From positions 53,307,659-53,371,658 of the forward strand of contig CM049313.1 of assembly GCA_026874595.1 (NCBI GenBank): 64,000 nt of DNA. Reading direction: 5' to 3'. Position 1 is the stretch's first letter, and every line of letters starts with the position of its first letter. The position numbers were made by a program, and so were the translations under genes. The DNA is from Sipunculus nudus. Taxonomy: Eukaryota; Annelida; Sipuncula; Golfingiida; Sipunculidae. Below, in pieces: positions 46,501-58,274 of the stretch. Under the pieces are notes generated by a model. The model had not been told where the DNA came from and did no database searches. It was given only the letters and a program-made list of their open reading frames with translations.

Positions 46501-49184
46501 TGTTGGTTACTTGTTGAAACGATTAGATAAATTGTCTGAATTTCTGGCAAGATATTGACTGATAAGGAAACATTTCTCTCAATAAAACATCTCTCAAGGT
46601 CACTCCGATTAGAGTTGTTTTTCATTCGATGGTCAGAAAACTTTCATTCCACTGAATCAATGAACGTCTGAACGTCTCGTTGTGCAGGTCAGTTTTAACA
46701 GAAACTGCAGTCTGTCCAGTAGAGTAGAATGCCACTCAATCTATTCTCTAATCAATATTGTTTCCTCAGTCTAATTGTACACTGCAAGGTCCTAATCAGC
46801 TTAATAGGTCTCACGAATTGACAAATCCTCGTCAAACAAACAAGGCCGTGCTGTTCACCTGATATTTTTTTCTGACACTGTGAAGGGAGTAGGTATGGAT
46901 TTGTTTTATGTTTAATTAATGGCAACACCTTGGTTACTTCGGTAAAATCCTATCTGTGACAATGATACCTGATTTATATAACTGACGGTGATGGTACTCC
47001 ACCGACGTCACGCGACCTCTCTGTGAATACTAATTGGAAATGCGCAGTTTTGGTATTGAAGTGTAGGGAATGATGTCCACAAATATACGTGTCACTCGGT
47101 CATTTAATCCCAGGATATATTGTCTGATCTTGCAAACAGAATAAAACCGAAAGTTACACCACGCGGTGGGATTTAAATAAGTGAATTTATCCATTAGGAT
47201 GACGTGGAAAAATATTCCACTGCCATCTTGTTTCTCAACAACCAGGCGGATGATATAAGATTACAGAAAATGCGACACCGAGAAATAACATGCATGAAAA
47301 TTCCATATTTACCAGATAATTCACCTGGCCATCTCATATAAAATAATTGCAGGGATATATACATATGACATACAGAGGAACTTTTGTTAGTAGGTGTCTG
47401 ATTGACAAATATCCTCAGTCTATTGACCGAACAACATAATTGTAGGTATTTTACACAATGATAATAGAAAATAGGTGCCTTTTTATGTTGTACTGACAAG
47501 ACGTGCTTTCCCCAACGCTGCTGTAAACCTTTCATAATTCATATATAATTGCAAACGAAACCTGGCGATACTTGACGACTGGATACACTAGCGTAGGTTC
47601 TGATAGGTGGCGCTGTGGCTTATTTGCAAAATGTCTAATATCTCAGGAATTAAAGAACAATTGGAATATTGGACCCCCCCCCCCCGCTCCGAGGACACAC
47701 GTAGCATCAATTCATACCTAATTACATAAAAAGTAGGCATATCTGAGAAGCAGTCACTGAGGCGTTGCGTGACATCCGTCAGGGTTTACCAATGTATTGA
47801 ATGAAACATAAGGAGGCAAATGAGCTTTCAACAAGTAACAAGCTAAGTAAGTAAGAATGGACCATGACGAAAACATTATGTTTATTTTTTTATGGACATA
47901 ATGCACTTTAAATGTATACCTGTCGATTATACTGAAGTCCATATCAAACAATACATAATAAAAGTTCAAGTCCAGATTTCGCCACTCGTATCTCCTTACC
48001 TTTCACTGTCATTTACATTGCCTTGTATCCTCTTTTCACGTATATACCACCAACATATTCACCATGTGCATGGTAGATGTTAATTTGCGGGAGCAGTTTG
48101 CTTACCTTTGTTTGGAGTAGCCAAATGTATCACTTATGCTGGAAATAAACTTGGCAATTCCAATGCTGCAGAGACGAAACCATGAACCCGAAATGAACAC
48201 ACTTCACATTTTGAATTGAGGGCACTTTCATATACTCCAGAGGAATAGAATATTAATTATGTATTCAATGAAGGCGCGTGTTCCAGATATTGAATCAGAC
48301 CTTTATAAAATCAGGTTACATTCTTAGGGCGTATAGGTTTTCAACACAATGTGGCCTTCATTAAGGAAGAAAAATAGTTGCCTGGACGTCCCGGGAAGCA
48401 GACAATCAGGAAGTATTCAAATTCGGCGACTATATTTGTACAAAATTAACGACTCTGAGTGTGTTCTAAGAAAAACATACAATATAAATTAGAGTTCCGC
48501 TTGTGCTAAATTTATCCATTTGCATTGGTTAAAAGTACGCCTTTGTGTGGTTGGACCGAACGGTACTTAATCAATAAGGAGGTGTACATCTGTCCACAGG
48601 CGGATATAATACCAGCTCATTATAGTCAATGTTTCTTGTTCTGTATCCTCTTAAAGAAAATACTCATTAACTTTAGCCTGATACAGGTAAAACATCTTCA
48701 GTTATGTTTCAAGTAAACATTAGTCACTTTTTTGTAGCATATATAATATAAGATTGTTTTCAGTACACGGTTATTGTCGACTGTTAATGTTACGGGTATA
48801 TAAGGGCAAGCCAGGTCATTTTTATTCATATGAAAAATTTCTATTTGCTGCCTTCGCAAGGATTTAATAAACCGTTTTCAACATTGAGAAGGGGTCCTGA
48901 ATAAGTCATATAAAGTGGCAAAACACAATGCTTAATCTATAAATAATGTTCGAAAGGTTGCTTGGTGAGTACTTGGCAGGTTTGCTAAGTTATCGTGAAC
49001 GCGGGTGTAACCTGAAGTCAGTATATATAGGCTTCACAGGTGAAGAGTATTCTTTCAGCTTTTGCTAAAATAACTCCGAGGATGTTCACTTATTTTATAG
49101 TATCAAAAGCACGAAGTAACAACAATAATAGTGTATTAATGTAAGTATATTTATATGTAAAGATAGACTATATATATATTTGTA

Positions 49185-50800
49185 TCGCCAGACATAGTCT
49201 GGAGGTACTATGGTTTAGGCACGGTCGCGCCGCCGCCGCCGCCGCCGCAGAGATTTCTTTTGGACACAATAACACAAAAAATATTTCACGGATCTTTACC
49301 AAACTTGGTATATGTATAGATATGGGTGAGAGGACGACGCCTATTTAAAATGAGGTCATGACCTCAACTAGGAGAGTGACCTTGACCTTGAATAGGTTCA
49401 ATTTTTGGGAAAATTTCACAATTCTTAAATATCTCAAGAAAACTTGCATGGATTGATCCCAAAATCAAGTTGATCGAAGATCATGGGTAGGGTTGTCATG
49501 TTCCAGAAACTGGTGGCGCCACCTATTATTCTTTACTTATTTTCATGCCGTTTAATATCCCCAAAATTGCTACTTGACAGTACTGTGAGCATTATAAGTC
49601 AAAAACTAATGGACAGATTTCTTTCATATTATGCAAATACATAGATATGGGTTATGGGATGATGTTTATTTAAATTGGGGTCATGACCTTTCCTATGAGA
49701 GTGGCCTTGACCTTGAATATTGCCATATATGGTGAAAATCACAAAATCATTAATTTCTCAATAAGGGATGCATGCAATGGTCCAAAAATCAACTTGACCC
49801 AAGATCTTGGATAGTAATGTCATGTACCGGAAACAGGTGGCGCCACCTGTTATTCTTTTACATGTTTTCGTGCCGTTTAATACCCCATCATTGCCACTTA
49901 ACAGTACATTTATAACCTGTGAGCATTATCAGTCAAAAACTAATGGACAAATTTCTTTCATATTATGCATATACATAGACATGGGTCATGGGAAAATGTA
50001 TATATAAATTGGGGTCATGACCTTTCCTATTAGAGTGGCCTTGACCTTGAATATTGCCATATATGGTGCAAAATTACACAAAATCATTAATATCTCAATA
50101 AGGGATGCATGCATTGGTCCAAAAATCAACATGTTTGAAGATCTTGGAAAGTATTGTCATGTACCGGAAACAGGTGGCACCACCTGTTATTCTTTTACTT
50201 GTTTTGTGCCGTTTAATACCCCATCTTTGCCATTTATCAGTACTGTGAGCATTATAAGTCAAAAACTAATGGACAAATTTCTTTCATATTATGCATATAC
50301 ATGGATATGGGTTATAGGATATTGTTTATTTGAATAGGGGTCATGACCTTTCAAATGAGTGGCCTTGACCTTGAATATTGCCATATATGGTGAAAATCAC
50401 ACAAAATCATTAATTTCTCAATAAGGGATGCATTGATTGGTCCAAAAATCAACTTGAACGAAGATCTTGGATAGTGTTGTCATGTACGGGAAACAGGTGG
50501 TGCCACCTGTTATTCTTTTACTTGTTTTCGTGCCGTTTAATACCTCATCATTGCCACTTAACAGTACTGTGAACATTATAAGTCAAAAACTAATGGACAG
50601 ATTTCTTGCATATACATAGACATGGGTTAGGGGATGATGTATATTGAAATTTGGATCATGACCTTTTCTATGAGAATGACCTTTTCTATGAGTGTGGTCT
50701 GATATTAATTGTTGCTGAAGATGGGGGGCCTATTCTTAAAGGGGGGGGGGATTAATTGTCTGGCGATACTATGGCACCTGCGGTGCCAAGAAATATCTAG
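49185..50800. mobile_element. Non-autonomous Helitron with internal ~325-bp tandem repeats
   Basis: The 5' end is A|TCGCCAGAC and the 3' end is CTAG|T, so insertion is between A and T. A hairpin, GGCACC (50773-50778) with GGTGCC (50782-50787), ends nine bases before the terminal CTAG, the diagnostic Helitron 3' layout. A 15-bp palindrome (49188-49202) sits at the 5' end. Inside are a (GCC)n run and about four tandem units, marked by tcatgacct at 49356, 49681, 50015, 50341 and 50656. Segment B lacks the whole block. No Rep/helicase frame is present. Confidence 0.88.
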
Positions 50801-51014
50801 TTATATATATGTGTGTATGTTTTGTGTGTGTGAATCGAATAATGTTAAGTTTGGAATACCACGAGACAAAGGATCGTCTTCTTACTCGCGTTAGAACATT
50901 TACTGTATATATTGACTGTATATATCATCATTCGTCTGGAACGTTTACACTTGTGCTATGTTATTATCACATTAATATACGTGAAGTCGGAAAACGACCA
51001 CATTCCAACAATAT

Positions 51015-51180
51015 AAAACTTAAGAGGGGATGTGTTACGGGGTGACATAAAAGCGGACCGAACTGTCTCGCTAGTGTAGCTTGCTTTTCTAGCGAAACGG
51101 TTGGAACGCCGGACATGTGCGCCACCGACATAGGTTCGAATATCGGATCGGCCCAATATTTTCCCCTTGGCAATTGATTT
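51015..51180 (+). mobile_element. SINE-like insertion with Pol III boxes
   Basis: Present in copy A and missing at the same point in copy B. It contains tagcgaaacgg (51090-51100), matching the A-box consensus TRGYNNANNGG, and ggttcgaatat (51133-51143), close to the B-box GGTTCGANNCC, about 40 bases apart. Its 3' part (tcggcccaatattttcccct) reappears in reverse orientation in copy B at 61300-61345, as an independent short insertion. A full tRNA fold is not evident. Confidence 0.5.
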
Positions 51181-51634
51181 TCATAACAACGGTATATAAC
51201 GATAAGGTCACTAATACAAACCTACATATTCAAAGCGTTCTTACTGGTTAAACTCATTAATGCCACCCCATCACTGGCACGGTTTTTTGTTCACGCCGGG
51301 CAACGCAATGCTTTGTGCCAATATTTAAATTTTTCGTGAAAGAGCGCGAGAAGTGTGTGAAGGAAGCGGGGATGCGCGCCATGTCATAGAGAGAATTTTG
51401 ATGTTTTCAAAATCCGGCATGCATCAACTTTCGTACCATGTGCGTGCCACTCGTGTAAACCATGCGTGAACACTGCATGAACTTGGCGCGAACAGTGCAG
51501 ACGGTGCTTGTCAATGTGCGAAGAAATCTTGTCGATGTGCAAAATGGTCGGCGCAATGCTTGGCGATGAAAAAAGACATAATAATAATAATCCTGCAGCT
51601 GCCCGATAAAGGCACCTTCTCTGAAACCTACACG

Positions 51635-51635
<1 letters not shown>

Positions 51636-51697
<62 letters not shown>
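51636..51697. repeat. (TA)n microsatellite
   Basis: About 60 bp of alternating TA, inside a stretch of copy A that has no counterpart in copy B. Confidence 0.95.
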
Positions 51698-51699
<2 letters not shown>

Positions 51700-51909
51700 G
51701 CTTGCCGCCAGGCGGGACAAAAAATACCCCGACGACTTCTCGAATGCGCAAAGTCGTCCTGGCAATGCGTGGCGATCCGGGAAGACAGCGGGAAATATGC
51801 GTGTCCTGGGTGACACTGTGGGACACTGCGGTATGGTAAACGTACACAATGCTTAACCTATGCGTAATCAAGTAGTGCCATTGCGTGTCAATGTTTAGAC
51901 CGTGCGTAG

Positions 51910-52829
51910 TGTTACGGAACCTAATAACAACAGATCACGTAGCATAAATTTTGTTACGGAGATAAAAAAAATCAGATTCTGTAACACTAGGCAGCGTGAA
52001 ATGTGTAGGGGAATGAATAAAGAAGTCAGTGTTTTTTTTTATTAACAAATAATTATAATTTATTCCAAGAACAATCATAACATCACAATACACTATATCA
52101 ATACAATTACACAGTATAACAATAAAAAGGTACAGTACCTGAGTGTCCGGATCCGAGGCTTTGATTTCTTGATACCACCACTGTCACAGCTCAACAAGAG
52201 TCCTTTAACACCAATAATCCACGTAAATAGTTCAAACGAATCTTCCCAGAGAATAGTCCGATTTAAACTCTTACACACATATCTGACACCACTAATTTCG
52301 GAAAAGGTCCCAAAACTGACGAGAAAGTAACACTCTTAGTTCTCGCTGGTATTTTTCTTTCTGCCGGCTCTAAACACGGCCCTTATTTATAGCTTCTCAC
52401 CCGAAAATTCTAGGAGTGGAAAATTGAGAACAATACACACGCACATGCATGAACAGACCCGAAACATCTAGAACAAAAAGAACGCTGGGTCTCTACGCTT
52501 CAGACTCCACTCGCCAACCAGCACGAAACAAGCGAGGTTCCAATAGCAACGAACTATACCTGCGCTACATGAATCAGAATGTCAACAGACACATGTGACA
52601 CTCCAGCGCATAATGAAACAGAAAACTGAAAAAAAAATACGCATATGCACAGACCCGAAACATCTAGAACAAAAAGAACGATGTGTCCCTACGCTTCAGA
52701 CCCCACATGCGAGCCACCGCCCAACACGCGAGGTTCCCATGGCAACGAACTATGCCTGCGCTACACGAACCAGAATTTCAACAGACACATGTAACACTCC
52801 TGCGCATAATAAAACAGATACCTGTAACA
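51910..52829 (+). mobile_element. Dispersed ~920-bp repeat, copy 1
   Basis: Starts tgttacggaacct and ends cctgtaaca, giving weak inverted ends. It is closely similar to 56526-57176. It has an internal tandem duplication: 52455-52620 recurs at 52650-52810 (cagacccgaaacatctagaa ... gcgcataat). No coding frame supports a transposase, so the class is unknown. It marks the right limit of segment A. Confidence 0.7.
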
Positions 52830-53589
52830 GTAGCTTATTCATGTATGGTAGCGGGGAAAACATCGTGTCAGTGTCAGGTTGGGATAAGACTCATTCAGTA
52901 AATGCGACCACTTAACGTATCCATTTTCTTTGTTCAACCAAGGTATGTTATAAGATCGTTGTCTGTATCGTTTACATACTGACCTGAATTGTTGTAACAT
53001 TATTAAGAGATTATTTAATGAAGGTTGTTAAGCTGCTTGTCTACTTGTGCATATGCTGACCCAGTTTAAATCGCGCACAAAAAAATAAGAAGGTCTATTT
53101 GTGAAGTGCAGAGTGCACATAACTGCACACAGACAAAAACTTGCATGCGTTCCCGCACCTGAATGCCCACCGAAGTGGACACGTAGCTTTACACAATATA
53201 TAGACAAAGCATACCCAAGCCAATATTATTAACAAAACATGTATCGTGCCATGCATAAAGGGCTTTTGCGTGCATCAAGATGCGTGACAAAGGAAAATTC
53301 CGAAATGCACAGTTTCTAGCGCCTGCTGTCAGTTGTATTGACCTTCAGTATTTAAAAAGATCAGCATTCGGGTAGGCGCTACTTGAAATGGTGTCCTCGT
53401 CACTAAAAGTGGCTCATGCAAAGAGTGCATGCATGTATATATTATACCCAATTATATATAATCATTAAAAAGCATTTCAACAAGAGCACTGCAAGACTTC
53501 ACATTATGCCGGTCGTAAGTCTTGTGACCTCTGACCTCAACACAAATACAAGGACCTTGTTGAGAATTTGATTCAGGTCAAAAACTGTA
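52830..53589. other. Spacer between duplication copies A and B
   Basis: No gene or recognisable repeat. Includes CpG-bearing 'gcacat/gcatgc' text at 53100-53300. Confidence 0.5.
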
Positions 53590-56525
53590 TAGTTTGTAAA
53601 TTGTCTTGTTTCATTAATAACGGCTGCTAATATTTGCTTACACATTTTCTTTTTTTTCCTACGGATCTGGAAGCTCAGTAGAACTGATATGCCCCTGTCT
53701 TCACCCAATGTGTTTCATGTTACATTTAAAAAGATCGTTGAAAATAAATTTCTCTATGTAACGTTGTATTGTGGATATTATAATATAGGCTATATACTCC
53801 TCTATTAAACTGATAGCCGAAAAAACCAGCCGACCGAGTCAACATTTCATTCCTTTAGTCCGAATCATTTGAAACTCGAGTGGAAGTCCGAATCCAATAT
53901 AAGACTTCTTATTTTAAGAAATTTAAAATGGTAATTTGTTATAATCATACATATCTTTTATCAATGTACACATATTGTTTACCTGAATGTTTTAATTTGT
54001 TTAGCATGCGATACGGTGCCGACCTAATGCTTAGTCTTACCTTTGTAAAAATCTGTCCGTGGTTCACCTATGTATTCCAGTCTTTATGGAATCAAGCTGA
54101 GGGTCCCAGAGACGTCCGGACAGCTCTTTAACACCAAGTGCTCATGAAGCATTTCAATCAAAACAGCAAATAATCAATGTGTCCCCGCTTTCTGTAGACA
54201 CTAGCAAAATTTAAAAATGAACGTTCGACAGTAAATGTATATTGCTTGGAGGTAGAGCACGTCAAGCAACTTAGTCTGAAACTATAGTATATTACGTCGT
54301 ATTTTAATTTATACCATGATTTTAAGATATACGTTCATTGTTTCACAAGATCAGGTATTGAATTATATTCAGTGTATATTTCCTTTCTTAAGGATCAAAA
54401 TACTAAGGATTTCAACAGGAAAATTTGATACGGGTAGAGTGGTAAAAGGAACTATAACAGTATAATCACGGAGTTTCGGACGATCTCGCTGTACACATCA
54501 CTGCTTACTCTTGTTGGTGTCTTCGGAAAACCGTGGTTATGATGACTCATAAGTCTATGAAATTACTCTGTATCAAGCAGTCTCAAATGGTGTCTCGGCG
54601 TGCGCTCTCCGACTGACGCAAACCCTACATCTATGAAGCGTTTATAGTCAAGAGACATCTGCTGTGTGGGGCTCGAACCATACCGGGTTTTGTCTCGAGA
54701 CTCATTTCTACGGGTCTACTCGTTTCGGTCTCAGAGCAAAATGGCCACTTCCCTCAACAGATGAAGGTATGGTTCACCCTGCTTGTTTCTTTGCTCATTA
54801 GTCTGGTAGCAATATAAGATCGACTACTTATAATTACTAATATTAACTGATGTTTGTGGGAACACTGACTCTTGTAAAGGTATCAGATGAAAGTAGGTAT
54901 AAACATTAGGTCACTTGGTTTCAGTCTCGGTTTTATTTCTATAAGGTCTTGGACACTTTGGATTCGGTCTTATTCTCGATCTCTGGTTCCTTTGGTCTCG
55001 TTCTGGGCTTAGCCGGCCACGGTTTCATCACTCTTGAAGACAGCATCTAAAGCTTGGGTTTACTTGCACTAGTAAAGCAGTCAATTGTCTCATCCGTTTC
55101 TACTATTAATTGATGCTTCTTTACATAAATTTCACTCCCAGAGAGCTAAGAATATTAAACTTACCGTGCCTTTCCATATCATATCATTATTTCCTGCTAT
55201 TGTAAAGCTACTGAACTGGAAAGCATGAAAATTCAGTTCTCCTCTCCTTCAAACCGATGCGGTTTTAATTAAAATACATTGATTCCCTTGACAACTTTCC
55301 CTTTCTTTCTTTTTGTTGTTACCGGGCACAGACTGTTTGATTTCATTTATACAAAAACCAAGTCTGTTAACATATCCTGCTTAGTGACATTGATTCGGGG
55401 AAAATGGTTACGCCTATCATTGACATAAAAATCCATGCATAAGATATGTGAGAGGAAACTAGAAGGGCGCTAAGTAGATCACAGACCTCCTATGCAGCAA
55501 ACTGTCCTACAAAGATTGTTTGATTATCCGTTTAATTTTAATGGGAGCTTCCTTCCCGTATAAAAATATGTTCAGTATATTTTTAACCTTAAGCCAATGT
55601 TGTAATCTTGTATTTCTTGAAAACACTGTCAAGTTTTCTTTTCATTTTTATCGAAGTAATTGTGGAAGTTATTGTTAATTTAAACGAGGATGTAAATCCC
55701 TTATCTAAATCAGAATTATAAAAAATAAGTGAAAGTTTATTGTTTCCTGATTAACAGATCTAATGATTAAACGGTGTGTGTTTACCCTTACCCTAAATTG
55801 TGTAGCAGGGAACGTTGACCATGACTTACACCTTTTTTTCTGAAGTCTACGCTTATCTTTCTTGTCTAATGGTGTAATACTTAGATGAAAATAAAAAAGT
55901 AATTTTAAGCACATATCGTGCTTTTTTTAACCACTTCAGCAATATCGATGGAAAGTATTTATCCATTTACCTTGTTCCTGACATGTATAATTTCGTCGTT
56001 CAATCAAACACATGTATAACATAGCCGCTATTTCAGCGATCGGCAATACTATATATACACAACACAAACAATCCTGTCGATTACTCATTGAAAAGATTAG
56101 TGACATTTTCTGAATTGCTCGTATGACATTGATTTATATGGAAAACATTTCTGTCAATAAATCATCTGTCCGGATCACGCAAATTGGAGTTAAAGCGAAC
56201 TTGCAATTCACTGTCGGTCAAAGAATTTTCGTGCCACTGAATTAATATACATCTGAACGTCTCGTTGTTCAGGTCAGTTTAAAACAGAAACTTCAGTCTG
56301 TCGTGCAGACTTGTCTGTCACTCAATCTATTCTCTGATCAATATTTGTCCTCCAGTCTTATGTACACTGCCATGTACTGGTCAGCTTGACAGATCTTACG
56401 AATTGACCAATCCTCGTTAAAACAACAAGATAGTGCTGCAACGGTCACTTGATACCAACCTGACAATGTGAGTGGAGTAGATATGAATTTGTTAGATGCT
56501 TTTTGTTGGCGACACCAGTGTCACT

Positions 56526-57176
56526 TGTTACGGAACCTTATAACAACAGATCAGTGATCAGCACAAATTTTGTTACGGAGATAATAAAAATCAAATTATG
56601 TAACACTAGGCAGCGAAAAATGTCTAGGGGATTGAATAAAGAAGTCAGTGGTTTTTTGTTAACAAATAATCATCATTTATTCTTAGAACAATCATAACAT
56701 TACAATACACTAAATCAATACAATTAAACAGTATAACAATAAAATGTACAGTACCAGAGTGTCCGGATCCTAGGCTTTGATTTCTGGATACCACCTCTTA
56801 CACAGCTCAACAAGATTCCTTTGACATAAATAATCCACGTAAGTAGAATAATCCAAAGGCAAAGAGGAGACAGTCCGTTTTATATCTGTATAATATCCGT
56901 TGAATATCTGACACCACTTCAATTATCGAAAAAGTTCCCAAAACTGATGAGAAAATAACACTCTTAGTGCTCGCTGGTATTTTGCTTTCTGCCGGCTCTT
57001 AATACATCACCTAGTATATAGCTTCTCACCCGAAAATTTTAGAAACGAAAAACTCTAAAGAACAGAACACACGCACATGAACAGACCCGAGACATCTAGA
57101 ACAAAGCACGCTGTGTCTCTACGCCTCAGACCCCACACCCGAGCCAGCGCCCAACAAAGGAGGTTCCCATAGCAAC
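56526..57176 (+). mobile_element. Dispersed repeat, copy 2 (3'-truncated)
   Basis: Matches 51910-52829 from tgttacggaacct to ggttcccatagcaacg, then stops. The counterpart DNA of segment A (46930-47520) is missing here, so insertion came with a deletion or replacement. Confidence 0.7.
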
Positions 57177-58274
57177 GTGCTGCAAACCTTACATAATTCA
57201 TATATAATTGCATACGATACTTGCGAAATTGACGAATGCATACACTAGTGTAGATTCTGATAGGTGGCGCTGTGACCTATTTGCGAAATAATGTATAATA
57301 TATCAGGAACAATTAGAATAATAACTTAACCCCCCTCCCCGGAAACACACCCAGCATAATTTCCGATATGACAAGATAAAAAAGGTGGGCATCCCTGAGG
57401 AGTAGCCACAGAGGCGCTGCCTGACAACCGTCGAGTGTCTCCACCGTCGATTATTATATAGATGAGCAAGTCAGGGTTTACCCATGTATAAATCGAGACA
57501 TAAGGAGGCAAATGAGCTATTAACAAGTAACTAGCTATTACTAAGTAACTATGAATGGACCATAACGAAAACATAATGTTTATATTTTATGGACATAATA
57601 CACTTTAAATGTTTACCTGTAGATTATACTTAAGTCTAAATCAAATGATACAAATCGAAAGTTCGAGTCCTGACATTGTCGTGCATCACGTGTTCTCTCA
57701 TAACGTATATACCACTAACATTTTCACCATATACATGGTTGATGTTTATTTGCGGGAGCAGTTTGCTTACCTTTGATTGCAGTAACCAAATATAGATCAC
57801 TTATGCTGGACATAAACCTTGCAATTCTAATGCTGCAGAGACGAAACCATGAACCCGAAATGAAAACACTTCACATTGTGGAGTGAGGACACTTTCAATT
57901 ACTTCAGCGGACTCGAGTATTAATTATGTGTTCAATGAAGGCGCGTGTGCCAGATATTGAATCAGACCTTTACAAAATCAGGTAACATTCGTAGGCCGTA
58001 TAGATTTTTAACACAATGTGGCCTTCATTAAGGAAGAAACATTGTTGCCTGGACGTCCCGGGAAGCAGACAATAAATCATGAAGTATTCAAATTCAGCGA
58101 CTAAAATGGTACAAAATTAACGACTTTGAGTGTGTCATATTAAAACAAATACAATAGAAATAGAGTCCCGTTTGTACTTAATTAATGCCTTTGCATTGGT
58201 TAAAAAGATACTTTTGTGTGGTTGGACGGAACGGTACTTAATCAATAAGAAGGTGTCCACAAGCGTATTAGAAC

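Larger units (their letters stand above)
43505..51908 (+). repeat. Segmental duplication copy A (non-coding)
   Basis: Colinear with 53590-62560 along its length. Shared landmarks include gcccctgtcttcacccaatg (43603/53691), ctttctgtagacacta (44515/54188), ggtacttaatcaataag (48561/58232) and gtagtgccattgcgtgtcaa (51873/62535). Relative to B it carries insertions at about 43999-44405, 49185-50800, 51015-51180 and around 51560-51720. No conserved long open frame spans both copies, so I see no gene in it. Confidence 0.88.

Noticed and set aside
51628..51871. Minus-strand frames with long IYIYIY tracts
   Set aside because: Translation of a (TA)n microsatellite.
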